Shown: positions 25,937 to 35,697 of the stretch, piece after piece | How the letters are laid out: each line of letters begins with the position of its first letter | How positions within the stretch are numbered: position 1 is the first letter of the stretch | Source: Fibrobacter sp. | GTDB taxonomy: Bacteria; Fibrobacterota; Chitinivibrionia; Chitinivibrionales; Chitinispirillaceae | Assembly (NCBI GenBank): GCA_012513915.1 | Contig: JAAZBG010000063.1 | Location: 1-49,062, forward strand | Length of the DNA stretch: 49,062 nt | Reading direction: 5' to 3' | Program-made: the position numbers and the translations under genes | Notes under the pieces: generated by a model | Databases searched by the model: none | Seen by the model: the letters and a program-made list of their open reading frames with translations, nothing else | What the model was told of the DNA's origin: nothing

Positions 25937-27727
25937 ATGCAGACAACTATGGATATTAAAAGACCAACGGAAAATAAAAGACTTAGGGCAGCCCAGGCCA
26001 AAGCTGTTGATACTGATACAGTTCTTGGTTCAGGGAAAGTTACCGCTATTCTCGGAAAAGGTGGATTTGCTACTGTTTATGAGATATGGAATCCCAAGCT
26101 TGAAATCAAACGTGCTGTAAAACTCTGGCACCCTGATATATCCGACAAATCTCTTGAGCGGTTTGAAACAGAAATCAAAATAACCGCCAAACTTCATCAT
26201 CCAAACATCGTTGAGATTCATAATGTCGGTGAATGGAACGGGCTTCCGTATATTGAAATGGAAAAAATCAACGGATACTGCCTTAAGGAGATACTTGCAG
26301 AAACCGGTGCACTTCCTGTTGAAGTGGCAACTGCGATATGCATTCTTATTTGCAGGGCACTAACCTACGCCCACCGTCAGAATTATATGCTCTACGGAGT
26401 TCAGAGAAAAGGTATTGTTCACTGCGATATCAAACCAGCGAACATCATGATTACCCGCAGAGGTATTGTAAAATTGACTGATTTTGGCCTTGCAACCCCC
26501 ACTGACGAGACGCTGCATCTTGAAACAGATAAAGTAAACGGTTCAATTCACTACTCTTCTCCCGAACAGCTTCACGCCGTTCAGGTTGATCAGCGAACAG
26601 ATATTTACTCTCTTGGAGTTGTGATGTACGAGATGTTCAGCGGAACCAAGGCTTTTTTTGGAAAAACGCTTGAGGAGATCGTCCACAAAAGGCTCAACGA
26701 TAATTATACACCGTTTCATGAAATCTGTAGAGATATCAATCCGGCAATTAAGAAAATCGTAAAAAAGTGTATGGCACCGGATCGGGATGCACGCTATGCT
26801 ACCGCACAGGAATTGCTTGTTGATATTGAAAAAGCGTTTTATAAGATGACAAAAGAATCACCGGAAAGGGTGATCAACCATTTTTTTGCTAATCCAAAGC
26901 GTAAAGCCAGTATTAATAAAGGACCAATTATACTTGGAATGGTTTCAGCCGTTATTGTTGCAGCGCTTATTGTTGGTGGAATTTTAGTTATTAAAGGATA
27001 TGATTTAACAAACATACGCCAATCTCTTTTTAACCGTACCAGCGATACATCAACCAGTCTTACCGCAAATGTCCCGGCTACAGTCCCGGTTACAGACTCT
27101 GAATCATTGACAAAAACGACTTCGCCTGAGATACCGGCAGATTCAGACTTATCTGAATCAACCTTCAACATTCTTCCGGCTGTTGACAGCAGCAAGCCAA
27201 ATATACCGGTTCACAGGAAGTATAGAAGAGAGAATGTCAGAAAAGCAGGTAAGGAACCGCTTTTAGAAAAGCATGCACAGGCTGCTCAGCCTAAACAAAT
27301 TCTTACTGACGATGCAATTTTACAGCAGATCTCTGCAGCTCTCGGCAGAAACGATCAGGATAAGGTATCATCTCTTTTAAGTTCACACCAGATTGAAGAT
27401 GGTGAGTACTACTTTCTGAAAGCTCAGTATTTATGTGGTACTGGACGATGGCAGGACGCGTTGTTATCAACAGAAAAAGGATTTAAATTACAGAGTAAGC
27501 GCCTTACTACTGATCAGCATCGTACGCTCTACATGTCAACAAAAGCACGATGCCTCACCGCAGCATTTGATATTTCAGGTTCCCGCGAAGATGGTGACAG
27601 GGCAATGGAAGCATGGTTTGATGTAAAGTATTTTCTGAAAAATATGCCATCCAATCCTCAATACATTTATGCGGATTCGGAAATCAGGCGGATTAATAAG
27701 GTCTTACAAAATGTTGCAAACAACTGA
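25937..27727 (+). CDS. Transmembrane Ser/Thr protein kinase (PknB-like)
   Basis: 596 residues. The cytoplasmic kinase domain spans about residues 35-310. The Gly-rich loop is G-K-G-G-F-A-T-V (40-47), the ATP-binding Lys is K62, and the catalytic loop is H-C-D-I-K-P-A-N (162-169). The Mg-binding D-F-G is at 182-184, then S-P-E-Q and D-I-Y-S-L-G. The Arg before the catalytic Asp is replaced by Cys (HCD), so activation-loop phosphorylation may not control it in the usual way. A single transmembrane helix at about 337-357 leads to a Ser/Thr/Pro-rich linker and a C-terminal region with TPR-like helices (Y-Y-F-L-K-A-Q-Y-L-C-G-T-G-R-W-Q-D-A). The C-terminus overlaps the next small gene by 17 bases, suggesting coupled translation. 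Confidence 0.92.
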   Translation: MQTTMDIKRPTENKRLRAAQAKAVDTDTVLGSGKVTAILGKGGFATVYEIWNPKLEIKRAVKLWHPDISDKSLERFETEIKITAKLHHPNIVEIHNVGEWNGLPYIEMEKINGYCLKEILAETGALPVEVATAICILICRALTYAHRQNYMLYGVQRKGIVHCDIKPANIMITRRGIVKLTDFGLATPTDETLHLETDKVNGSIHYSSPEQLHAVQVDQRTDIYSLGVVMYEMFSGTKAFFGKTLEEIVHKRLNDNYTPFHEICRDINPAIKKIVKKCMAPDRDARYATAQELLVDIEKAFYKMTKESPERVINHFFANPKRKASINKGPIILGMVSAVIVAALIVGGILVIKGYDLTNIRQSLFNRTSDTSTSLTANVPATVPVTDSESLTKTTSPEIPADSDLSESTFNILPAVDSSKPNIPVHRKYRRENVRKAGKEPLLEKHAQAAQPKQILTDDAILQQISAALGRNDQDKVSSLLSSHQIEDGEYYFLKAQYLCGTGRWQDALLSTEKGFKLQSKRLTTDQHRTLYMSTKARCLTAAFDISGSREDGDRAMEAWFDVKYFLKNMPSNPQYIYADSEIRRINKVLQNVANN

Positions 27728-27995
27728 TTCTGATTGTATTACCGGAATTGTTGATTCGGAGCCTCGTTCATTCTGGTATATCTTTATCATTTGTTTACTC
27801 AGTATCAATGTTGTTTTTTCAATGGATTCATTGACCAGACCAACAGAGCAATCCTCAGCCAATCACATTACCGCACTAAGCGGAAATCTTCCGGAAGTAG
27901 TAACTATTGACAAATCACCCTACCTTGTTGAAGCTGATATATTTGTCGCACCGGGAACAACTGTGACAATAGATGAATTGATCACATCCCTTTAA
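27711..27995 (+). CDS. Short membrane-anchored protein, possibly the truncated start of a beta-helix protein
   Basis: 94 residues from the ATG at 27711, which overlaps the kinase stop by 17 bases. One hydrophobic segment (W-Y-I-F-I-I-C-L-L-S-I-N-V-V-F-S) could be an internal signal anchor. The end, D-K-S-P-Y-L-V-E-A-D-I-F-V-A-P-G-T-T-V-T-I-D-E, resembles the opening turn of right-handed parallel beta-helix proteins, which normally continue for hundreds of residues. Here a TAA follows nine codons after that turn and no continuation is found in the other frames. It is either a genuine short partner of the kinase or a 3'-truncated gene. The frame and overlap are clear; function is unknown. Confidence 0.55.
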   Translation: MLQTTDSDCITGIVDSEPRSFWYIFIICLLSINVVFSMDSLTRPTEQSSANHITALSGNLPEVVTIDKSPYLVEADIFVAPGTTVTIDELITSL

Positions 27996-28112
27996 ATTGA
28001 CCCTTCCAAATTTGCACCTGTTTCTTATGCAACAATCGTCTCTTCCCGTGTTCTTTGCAGTCGAGTTTTTTGAATAACTTTTATTACTTTTCATTGACGG
28101 ATATTCAGGAAA

Positions 28113-29513
28113 TCAGGTTTGTCTTTTGTCAACAGACAGATTTACCTGTGATATTTCAAGATCATTTACGAGAATAAATTTCGGTGTGATAACTGCAGTG
28201 GGGTTACGAGCGCCGTAACTCACTGAAGTGTTATAAGCGCACTGTTTATCCGAAAGCCATGCCAGTTTATCACCGAATATATCCGACATGCACTGTGTAA
28301 TTCTCACGTTATACGGTACTGCCATAGAACCGTCACGCTTCAGCAAAAGCGCACCAAAGCGCGAACTTGCCGTAATCAGCCCTTTCGATGGATTGACAAT
28401 ATTCATATAATGCAGGTGGGGAATATAAAGCGTATCTCTATCCCGTGGCATTGACATAAGTTCACTCAGAGTATTGACTCGCTTATCGCCGCAGTGGACA
28501 ACCAGACTTTTATGCATGACAGTATGCCCTGTCGCTTCTACGCCGAATTCGTCAGCATCATCCTGATACCATGTAAAAGACCTGAAAACGCCATTTTCAA
28601 CAATTGAAAATGGTTTTCGCACAATACCGGTGATATCACGTGAAAAAGGAAAGGTCTCCCTTCTGGTTGGGTCATCTGTCAGACTGAATTTATCAGAAAA
28701 AATCTTTTTGCCGGTGTCGTCCTCTTTTATAAACGAAAACCCGCGCTTCATTGCTCCACCGCAGATACCTATCCAGTCGATAATACTGACCAGTTCGCTG
28801 ACAGCTGCGGAACCGAAGACGATATCATATCTTCCCGAAGAAAGCTGCTGCGGAGTATTGTTTACATAGTGCTTAACCAGAAAACGCAGTTCACTTCGAA
28901 GCTGTAGCGGATTCAGGTCGGATTTTTTCTGTGCAGACTGTTCGGAACTAACCTCCCAGTTTAGAGCGGCATGTGACAGAACAATTGATATCTGGGCATC
29001 GGAACTCTTGAAATATTGAATATTCTCTGAACGTGTATTTATCTGCGCGGTGGTATTGGCTCCGCACGAAAATATTCCAGACAGCTTTATATCATCATTA
29101 TTGAGACCTTCGACAGCTTCATTGATGTAAGCAAGACGCTCTTCATTGCTTATGTGTGCAAGAGAGTCATCATAGCAACTTTCATCGATATAATTTTCAC
29201 TATACACCTTAACAGAAGGAGTATAATCCAGTGGCTGCACATGTTTGACCATCTCAGCAGCGGTGTCAATTCCATCTTTCATAGTTTCAATATCACTTAA
29301 AGAGGTGATCATTTCATAGCTTGCACGCTTCCGCCCTTCATATACGGTAATTTCTATACGAACCAGATGCTCATTTGTATTAAGAGAAACCGCTGAATTT
29401 GCGAATCTCATCAGGAAGCTCTCTTCTTCATAATAGAAAATAGAGGCATCGACACCTTTTTTGATAGCATAGGCCCGAAGAATACGTAAGGTTTGCAGAA
29501 TCTGATCTTTCAC
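28113..29513 (-). CDS. pmbA: TldE/PmbA family metalloprotease subunit
   Basis: A 466-residue partner of TldD. Together the two form a heteromeric zinc protease in the cytoplasm that processes short unfolded or modified peptides. The protein has the TldE fold pattern (D-A-S-I-F-Y-Y-E-E-E near the start, G-R-Y-D-I-V-F-G-S-A-A-V-S-E-L in the middle, and a C-terminal A-V-I-T-P-K-F-I-L-V-N-D-L-E-I-S). It lacks the HExxxH motif, as expected for this subunit. The start is GTG at 29513, three bases after the tldD stop, with AGGA about nine bases upstream, so the pair is translationally coupled. No modified-peptide or toxin gene is nearby. Confidence 0.88.
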   Translation of the reverse strand: MKDQILQTLRILRAYAIKKGVDASIFYYEEESFLMRFANSAVSLNTNEHLVRIEITVYEGRKRASYEMITSLSDIETMKDGIDTAAEMVKHVQPLDYTPSVKVYSENYIDESCYDDSLAHISNEERLAYINEAVEGLNNDDIKLSGIFSCGANTTAQINTRSENIQYFKSSDAQISIVLSHAALNWEVSSEQSAQKKSDLNPLQLRSELRFLVKHYVNNTPQQLSSGRYDIVFGSAAVSELVSIIDWIGICGGAMKRGFSFIKEDDTGKKIFSDKFSLTDDPTRRETFPFSRDITGIVRKPFSIVENGVFRSFTWYQDDADEFGVEATGHTVMHKSLVVHCGDKRVNTLSELMSMPRDRDTLYIPHLHYMNIVNPSKGLITASSRFGALLLKRDGSMAVPYNVRITQCMSDIFGDKLAWLSDKQCAYNTSVSYGARNPTAVITPKFILVNDLEISQVNLSVDKRQT

Positions 29514-29515
29514 TA

Positions 29516-30970
29516 TTAATTTCCTATTCTAACATTGTCAAAGCGGCAGACCGGAACACCGTGTCCGAGCTGCATGACCTGATTGGGTTGTCCTTTTCCG
29601 CAATTATCAACCTGACACACCTTCCAGGTCGAGTGGTCGCCTACAGCAGAAAGTGAATTATAAAATTTTACAGTATCACCTTCGTAGGTAGCATTTTTTA
29701 CAACATCAGTGACACGTCCATCCTCAACAAGCCAGCCGATCTCAGTCGCAAAGTGAAACTGTTCGCGGTTCGAACCGATCGACCAACTTTTTTCGCCGTC
29801 AAGAATGATACCTTTTTCCGTAGTGCTGATAATATCATCGAGTGTACCATCTGTACCGGGATCGATATTTATATTTGTCATTCGTTCAATGGGTACACGA
29901 TAAAAGGATTGTGCACGATTGGCACCGCTCGAACCGTTGAAAATAATTTTATGTGCAAAGTCATTGGCCTGTTCAACCATCTGCCGTCCGGTAATGGCGC
30001 CAACAAGAATACCCTTGTCGATAAGAAGATTATTTTGAGCCGCAACACCATCATCATCGTAACCAAAGCTTCCGGGACTGTTGGGAATTGTCGCATCGGC
30101 ACGTGCGGTAAGCTTTGCAGAGCCGTAACGAAGCATGCCGAAATCGCTCGGCTTGACGAATGATCCACCCGCAAATGCAAGTTCGTAACCGAGAATGCGG
30201 TCAAGCTCAAGTGCGTGCCCGATTGTTTCGTGGGTCTGCAGATACATGATATCCGGAAGCAGTATCACAGACCGTTCATCCTTACAACATGTTTGCGCCA
30301 ACAGAATCTGATTTAACTCTGCGACTATTCTTTGAGCATTTTCACTGAACATCCCCGGATCAAGCATCTCCCATCCTCGTGTCGTTGCGTTAATATGCGG
30401 TTTATACTTTCGCAAATGCGACTCACCGTCAGCGTCAACTCCCATCACTTCTATAGAGGGAAAAACTTCGATAATGTTCTTCTCTATTTCGCTGCCTTCA
30501 GAATCAAGATAGACAATCTGTTTTTTCATAAATGTCAGTTCACAGATTCGCTGGGTTACACCCTTCTGATTCAGCTCCTGATCGAGTTTTTTTAGAAAGG
30601 CTGTTTTTTCTGCAAGTGAAATCGAAAATGGATCAATCTTATTGGGACTTCTGAATTCGGCTTGAACTGCATGTTTATCAGCAAGACGAACTGCAATACT
30701 GACACATTCAGCCGCAATACGGGCGTTATCGAAAGCCTTATCAAATAAGGCGGTCAAATTATCCGTATCAGAAGAGGCTGAGAAACCCCATGCACCTTTG
30801 TAAAGCACACGAACACCCGCCCCGCTCTCACATGATGCGGATGCATTTTTTAAATTTCCATTCCACATCATCAGATGCTCTGTCTGCTCTGAAGGATACC
30901 AGCGTACGTCAACGTATGCCGCTCCGGCAGCCCTGAGTCTGTCAATCTGTTGTTTCAAGCGTTTTCGCAT
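29516..30970 (-). CDS. tldD: TldD family zinc metalloprotease
   Basis: A 484-residue catalytic subunit of the TldD/TldE protease. Q-T-H-E-T-I-G-H-A-L-E-L-D holds the HExxxH zinc site. C-Q-V-D-N-C-G-K-G-Q-P-N-Q and the late cysteine in G-V-P-V-C-R-F complete the expected conserved C-terminal region. The start ATG is preceded by AGGTGG four bases upstream. It is the first gene of the pair, with pmbA directly after. Homologues degrade peptides and mature leader peptides of some natural products; no such precursor is seen here, so a housekeeping role is likelier. Confidence 0.92.
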   Translation of the reverse strand: MRKRLKQQIDRLRAAGAAYVDVRWYPSEQTEHLMMWNGNLKNASASCESGAGVRVLYKGAWGFSASSDTDNLTALFDKAFDNARIAAECVSIAVRLADKHAVQAEFRSPNKIDPFSISLAEKTAFLKKLDQELNQKGVTQRICELTFMKKQIVYLDSEGSEIEKNIIEVFPSIEVMGVDADGESHLRKYKPHINATTRGWEMLDPGMFSENAQRIVAELNQILLAQTCCKDERSVILLPDIMYLQTHETIGHALELDRILGYELAFAGGSFVKPSDFGMLRYGSAKLTARADATIPNSPGSFGYDDDGVAAQNNLLIDKGILVGAITGRQMVEQANDFAHKIIFNGSSGANRAQSFYRVPIERMTNINIDPGTDGTLDDIISTTEKGIILDGEKSWSIGSNREQFHFATEIGWLVEDGRVTDVVKNATYEGDTVKFYNSLSAVGDHSTWKVCQVDNCGKGQPNQVMQLGHGVPVCRFDNVRIGN

Positions 30971-31067
30971 GAGACCACCTGTTTTGTATTTCTATTGTCT
31001 AAAGACAATTGACTAAAAATGAATATGTCATCCAATGTCTACAAAGAATATAATTTAAACCTACTAT

Positions 31068-31102
31068 GACTGAATCGTTTCAAAAAGAGAAACGATTCAG
31101 TC
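31068..31102. repeat. Perfect 14-bp inverted repeat
   Basis: GACTGAATCGTTTC (31068-31081) pairs with GAAACGATTCAGTC (31089-31102) around a seven-base A-rich loop. It lies between the 3' end of the sugar ABC operon and the start of tldD, both minus strand. No T-run follows on the minus strand. It probably ends the ABC operon transcript or protects its 3' end. Confidence 0.7.
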
Positions 31103-31166
31103 GAACAAACAGTTTTTCAAACAAATTATCCCGCTTAAGAATCCTTAACGTACTTTTTTTTGTTCG

Positions 31167-32324
31167 TCAATTATTTAGAAGAATTCCCTTTTCCTGAAGT
31201 CTCCCCGTGTAGGGCAACGCAATACCATGTTCATCGAATATGTGGCAATTTTCAGGATGAAATCCAAGACACATGACTTCGTCTACACTAAAGTAGCAGT
31301 CACCGGGAACTTTCGCAATCAAGGTTTCTGAATTCTCCAGGTTCATATAGACATAGCTGTATTCACCGAAGCGTTCAACCTGCCTTACCGGACGCGAAAG
31401 CCGACAATCCGGGGCATCTGCAGAAAGCGGGTACATGTGTTCCGGACGAATGCCAAGCGTTACTTTTGCTCCGAAATTGAGGCCATGGTCATGGAATGGG
31501 AATTTTAGTAGTTCACCACCAGTTAAACGCAACTTAAGGTCACTTTCGCTGCATTCCACTACGGTTGCAGGCAGAAAATTCATTCGCGGACTGCCCAGGA
31601 ATTCGGCGACAAAACGGTTGCCGGGTCGATGGTACAAATCCATCGGAGTTCCGACCTGAGCAATACTTCCGTATTTTTTCAGATCGTCCCCTGCTCGTAA
31701 CAGGACTATTTTGTCTGCCATAGCCATAGCTTCAGTCTGGTCATGTGTGACATAGATAGCGCTGGAGTGGTTGAATTTCCTGTGAAGCCGCGATATTTCA
31801 GAACGCATATGGACACGCAGTGCAGCATCCAGATTTGACAATGGTTCGTCAAACAGAAATACATTCGGAGAACGCACGATGGCTCGCCCGATCGCCACCC
31901 GTTGACGCTGCCCACCGGAAAGGGCACGTGGCATTCGATCCAATAAGGATTCCATCTTGAGAATCTGCGCGGCTTCTCTGACACGCTTGTCAATTTCGTT
32001 TTTGTCTACTTTGGCCTGACGTAACCCGAACGCCATGTTATCGTAGACACTCATGTGAGGATATAAGGCATAATTCTGGAACACCATGGCAACCTGCCGC
32101 CTGGCAGCCGGCACTTCATTCATCCGGATACTGCCAATCCTGAGTTCACCGGCGGTTATGTCTTCAATCCCGGCAACCATGCGTAATAGAGTGGATTTGC
32201 CACATCCCGATGGCCCCAGGATGACGCAAAACTCGCCGCTGGCGATATCGAGATTGACATCCTTGATAACTTGTGTGTCTTTACTAAAAGTCTTTTGAAT
32301 ATTGCGAAGAGTAATACTGGTCAT
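31167..32324 (-). CDS. Sugar ABC transporter ATPase (MalK/UgpC/MsmK type)
   Basis: A 385-residue peripheral ATPase that powers a CUT1 sugar importer. Walker A is G-P-S-G-C-G-K-S-T, the Q-loop lies in V-F-Q-N-Y-A-L-Y-P-H-M, the signature is L-S-G-G-Q-R-Q-R, Walker B is V-F-L-F-D-E-P-L-S-N-L-D, and the switch His is in Y-V-T-H-D-Q-T-E. A C-terminal OB/TOBE domain (G-I-R-P-E-H-M) is present, as in MalK-like proteins. AGGAAAA precedes the ATG. It is the last gene of the operon binding protein - permease - permease - ATPase. The operon reads richer in G+C than its surroundings, a possible sign of transfer. Confidence 0.93.
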   Translation of the reverse strand: MTSITLRNIQKTFSKDTQVIKDVNLDIASGEFCVILGPSGCGKSTLLRMVAGIEDITAGELRIGSIRMNEVPAARRQVAMVFQNYALYPHMSVYDNMAFGLRQAKVDKNEIDKRVREAAQILKMESLLDRMPRALSGGQRQRVAIGRAIVRSPNVFLFDEPLSNLDAALRVHMRSEISRLHRKFNHSSAIYVTHDQTEAMAMADKIVLLRAGDDLKKYGSIAQVGTPMDLYHRPGNRFVAEFLGSPRMNFLPATVVECSESDLKLRLTGGELLKFPFHDHGLNFGAKVTLGIRPEHMYPLSADAPDCRLSRPVRQVERFGEYSYVYMNLENSETLIAKVPGDCYFSVDEVMCLGFHPENCHIFDEHGIALPYTGRLQEKGILLNN

Positions 32325-32378
32325 AATTTTTCCTGGTTAATTTGTGTATACCTGAATACTTCCGGAGTTGATTGTACT

Positions 32379-33242
32379 TTAACCTTTGAGTGCGCCGGCC
32401 ATCATCCCTTTCACGATACGTTCCTGGCCAAAAGCATACGCCACAATCAGCGGCAGTGACGTCAATGTAACAACGGTCAGAATCGCCGGGATATCGGCAG
32501 CGTACTGGCCTTGAAAATCCCAAACCGCCAGTGGCAGGGTTCGATTGGCCGATGATGAGGTCAGCACATAGGCAAAGATGAACTCGTTCCACAAACCTAT
32601 ACCGTTGTAGATCGCTACAGTGGACAATCCAGGACCGGAAAGCGGGAGAAATACTTTCCAGAAGACCCCAAAAGTACGACACCCATCAAGCTTCGCAGCT
32701 TCTTCAAGCTCTTTTGGTATCTGGCGCATAAATTCGGTCAGAATAAAGATTGATACCGGCAGCGCAGTTGCAACATATGGTCCGATCAGTGCAAATGGCG
32801 TATCGTACAGACCGATATTGCGCGTCAATAGATAGATGGGAATCAGGGTGATATGGATAGGCACAATCATCCCGGCCACAATCAGTGCGAATATCGGCTT
32901 GTTCAACCTGAAACGCAATCGCGCAAATGCGTAAGCTGCCATCGAACTGATGATAAGAATCAACACAATAGAGAGTACAAGTACAAATACACTATTACGT
33001 AAATATACCCAGAAACCACCCTGTAACACAGCGATGTAGTTCACAAAATTCAGTTTCTCAGGAAGAGCCCAAACTGAACTGGAAAAGGTTTCCATCTGGG
33101 TCTTCAGACTGGTCATCAGCACAAAGATGAATGGCAGCGTTGTCACAGCCAACCAGCACAAACCAAGAACGGGAACTGAAATTCGTGTAAACCAACTACC
33201 ACGAGCATTCATACCGGATACCGGTGTAATTGAGGAACTCAT
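32379..33242 (-). CDS. Sugar ABC transporter permease (MalG/MsmG type)
   Basis: 287 residues with six predicted membrane helices. The binding-protein-dependent transport motif [15 protein letters not shown] (the EAA loop that contacts the ATPase) is in the C-terminal half. I chose the ATG at 33242: it overlaps the stop of the upstream permease as ATGA, is preceded by GGAGGT, and gives M-S-S-S-I-T-P-V with a normal N-terminus. The longer open frame upstream only shadows the other permease. The protein pairs with that permease to form the channel. Confidence 0.92.
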   Translation of the reverse strand: MSSSITPVSGMNARGSWFTRISVPVLGLCWLAVTTLPFIFVLMTSLKTQMETFSSSVWALPEKLNFVNYIAVLQGGFWVYLRNSVFVLVLSIVLILIISSMAAYAFARLRFRLNKPIFALIVAGMIVPIHITLIPIYLLTRNIGLYDTPFALIGPYVATALPVSIFILTEFMRQIPKELEEAAKLDGCRTFGVFWKVFLPLSGPGLSTVAIYNGIGLWNEFIFAYVLTSSSANRTLPLAVWDFQGQYAADIPAILTVVTLTSLPLIVAYAFGQERIVKGMMAGALKG

Positions 33243-34243
33243 TTTACCTCCGTTTCGTAACGACGGGTAAGCCACATGGTAGCTGCCGCCACAAGAGTGA
33301 CAATCATGAACATTGCCGAGGCTATGGTACTTCCATAACCAAGCTGAAATGAGCTGAATACGGTGCGGAACATATAGGTTGCCATCAACTCGGATGCACC
33401 CTCGGGGCCACCATCTGTCATGATAAAAATCAGGTCGAAATAACGCAGCGATCCGATTACCGCAAGCATGATAGCAGTTCTGATCGTTCCCTGCAGATGT
33501 CGAAGCTTTATCTGCCAAAAGATCGTTGAATCGCTCGCGCCATCAAGGCGGGCAGCCTCACTTAATTCTTTTGGAAATGAAGCCAGACCGGCAAGAAACA
33601 GTATCATATAAAACGGGATATTTTGCCAGCAAACCACTGCGATAACCGAACCCAGAGCCAGGCGCGGATCACCGAGCCAGTCACGAGTCCATCCGTCAAG
33701 ATGAATTGCGCTGAGAAATCCATTGATCGGTCCGAAATTCGGATCATATACATTTTTGAACAGAACTCCAAGCGCCACGCTCGACATCAACAGAGGCAGA
33801 AAGTAAAGGATCTTCAATACACGCGAACTCTTGCTGGCCTGATCTAAAACAACAGCCAGGATTAAGGCAATAGGCATCTGGATCAACACAGAAAAAAAAG
33901 CAAGCAACAGATTGTTACCCAGAGATTTCCAGAACAGCTGATCCTGAGCAAGGCGCAGCCAGTTGGCGAGCCCGACAAAGCGTTCCCCGCTCCCAAGGCC
34001 GTTCCAGTCCAGTAGTGAAAGTTGAAAGCTGCTAAGCAGCGGATAAAGGAGAAAGACAACAAGGAACAAAACGGCAGGAAGAAGAAATACAACAATTGGT
34101 ATTGTTGCCTTTAATGATTTAAACCTGTCGTATCCAGGTACGGCTATCACGTGTGTATTGTGATGCAGCGGGGTAAGTTCTTCCTGAGGATTACCGTCTG
34201 GAATAGCAACAGGTTTGTCTGGTGTTTCAAGCAAACAGCTCAT
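33239..34243 (-). CDS. Sugar ABC transporter permease (MalF/MsmF type)
   Basis: 334 residues with six membrane helices after a polar N-terminal stretch of about 50 residues. The first helix is [16 protein letters not shown]. The EAA loop is [15 protein letters not shown]. The ATG at 34243 has GGAAG about seven bases upstream and begins M-S-C-L-L-E-T-P; an upstream TTG would add 27 unlikely residues. Its stop overlaps the next permease start by four bases. A hairpin lies between it and the binding-protein gene. Confidence 0.92.
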   Translation of the reverse strand: MSCLLETPDKPVAIPDGNPQEELTPLHHNTHVIAVPGYDRFKSLKATIPIVVFLLPAVLFLVVFLLYPLLSSFQLSLLDWNGLGSGERFVGLANWLRLAQDQLFWKSLGNNLLLAFFSVLIQMPIALILAVVLDQASKSSRVLKILYFLPLLMSSVALGVLFKNVYDPNFGPINGFLSAIHLDGWTRDWLGDPRLALGSVIAVVCWQNIPFYMILFLAGLASFPKELSEAARLDGASDSTIFWQIKLRHLQGTIRTAIMLAVIGSLRYFDLIFIMTDGGPEGASELMATYMFRTVFSSFQLGYGSTIASAMFMIVTLVAAATMWLTRRYETEVK

Positions 34244-34364
34244 CTTTTGACTTCCACCTTTGCGGTTAATGGTTCGGTAAATCGCATTGATGCAGTTGTA
34301 TGTTGCCAGGCAGTCATAGGCCACACCAATATTTCATATACCAGTTTCTAAACAAGATTCTGAG

Positions 34365-34391
34365 GACTATCGCCCCTTATGGGCGATAGTC
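34365..34391 (-). promoter_or_regulatory. Intercistronic hairpin after the binding-protein gene
   Basis: GACTATCGCCC (34365-34375) pairs perfectly with GGGCGATAGTC (34381-34391), with a five-base loop and no T-run after it on the minus strand. It stands between the solute-binding-protein gene and the permease gene. In maltose-type operons such hairpins keep binding-protein mRNA more abundant than permease mRNA; I infer the same here. Confidence 0.65.
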
Positions 34392-34407
34392 TTACCACTG
34401 AAAAAAC

Positions 34408-35697
34408 TTATTTAGTTTCCGCCTGTGCGGCAGCTTCCATCTGCTGTGCGGCAGCTTCCGGAGTTATCGAAAGACCAAACAATGCCTGTGTTGTATTCAA
34501 GTGAGTCTGCGCGAGGCTTGGCGAAAGCTCCTGATCGTACCAGAGCTGCACATTTGACGCTTCTGATACCAGTTTCATAACGCGATTCAGGAAAGGATCA
34601 CTTGTTTTGAGTCCCTTTACCGGAATGATACGTTTGTCATCGAGACGAGCTTGTGCTGAGATATCGTCAGTAAGCGATTGAATCAGCTTGAATGCAGCTT
34701 CCGGCTCTTTGCAGGATGATGAAATACTGAAGAAGTTATCGCCAACGGTTCCGATCACGGCATTCGGATCGCCTTTACCATTTGGAACTGTCGGGAACGG
34801 GAAGAAGTCCAGTTTCTCATAGAAAGCCGGATTTTCATTGCGAATTGTAGCAGCCTCCCATGTGCCCATTAATTCCATTGCGGCTTTGCCGGAATAGAGC
34901 AGGCGACGCGACGCACCTACGTCATAGTCAAGACCGTTGTAACCATCAGCAAAAGCACCTGCCTTCACAAGTTCCTGAATACGTTTGCCAGCCTCAACGA
35001 ACGCGGGATCAGCAAAGCTGCCACCAAGCGAGCGCGACGCAGCATTCTGGAATACTTGCGATCCACCAATACGGTCAGCCAGGTAGACGAAATACATCGA
35101 ACCTGTCCATTTATTTTTGTTGGCGAGTGCAAACGGCGCAATATTCTTCGCCTTCAGTACTTTAACCACGTTCATCAGCTCATCCCAGGTTTTTGGAGGT
35201 ACCAGGTTATTTTGGGCAAACATCTCCTTATTATAGAACATGACAGCCATAGCGGTATTTTCGGCAGGCACACCGTAGATCTTGCCATCAAACGTGACTG
35301 AGCTGAAACCAGCCGGTGCGAAACGATCACGATAGGCGGGATCTTTGGCCAGATAGCTGGTTAAATCGACAACCTGACCAGCCTTGACATACTCTTTCAA
35401 CGGCCCGCCACCCCAGCTGCTAAACACGTTAGGCGGTTGATTCGCACCAAACGCAATCTTCAGTTTGGTTTTATATGCATCATTCTGGATATGAGACTGC
35501 TCGACCTTGTAGCCAGGGTTTGCTTTTTCAAACCTGGCAGCAGCATCATTAAGAATCCGTACAGCACCTTTTGTGGTTTGAAGATCCCATTCTGTAATGG
35601 TCTTGACTTTGGCTTGTTGTGCCAAAGGTGAAAGAGCAAAAACAGTCAGACTGCTAAGTATAACGCACACTCTTGAAACAGAAACAGACTTCATCAT
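34408..35697 (-). CDS. Extracellular sugar-binding protein (family 1 solute-binding)
   Basis: A 429-residue periplasmic binding protein of a CUT1 importer. The signal peptide is about residues 1-27 ([18 protein letters not shown]), without a lipobox. The mature protein has [36 protein letters not shown] and T-W-D-E-L-M-N-V, typical of family 1 sugar-binding proteins. The bound sugar is likely an oligosaccharide, fitting the cellulase-rich context, but the sequence does not show which. The first of two adjacent ATGs is taken, with AGGGGG just upstream. It heads the operon. Confidence 0.93.
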   Translation of the reverse strand: MMKSVSVSRVCVILSSLTVFALSPLAQQAKVKTITEWDLQTTKGAVRILNDAAARFEKANPGYKVEQSHIQNDAYKTKLKIAFGANQPPNVFSSWGGGPLKEYVKAGQVVDLTSYLAKDPAYRDRFAPAGFSSVTFDGKIYGVPAENTAMAVMFYNKEMFAQNNLVPPKTWDELMNVVKVLKAKNIAPFALANKNKWTGSMYFVYLADRIGGSQVFQNAASRSLGGSFADPAFVEAGKRIQELVKAGAFADGYNGLDYDVGASRRLLYSGKAAMELMGTWEAATIRNENPAFYEKLDFFPFPTVPNGKGDPNAVIGTVGDNFFSISSSCKEPEAAFKLIQSLTDDISAQARLDDKRIIPVKGLKTSDPFLNRVMKLVSEASNVQLWYDQELSPSLAQTHLNTTQALFGLSITPEAAAQQMEAAAQAETK

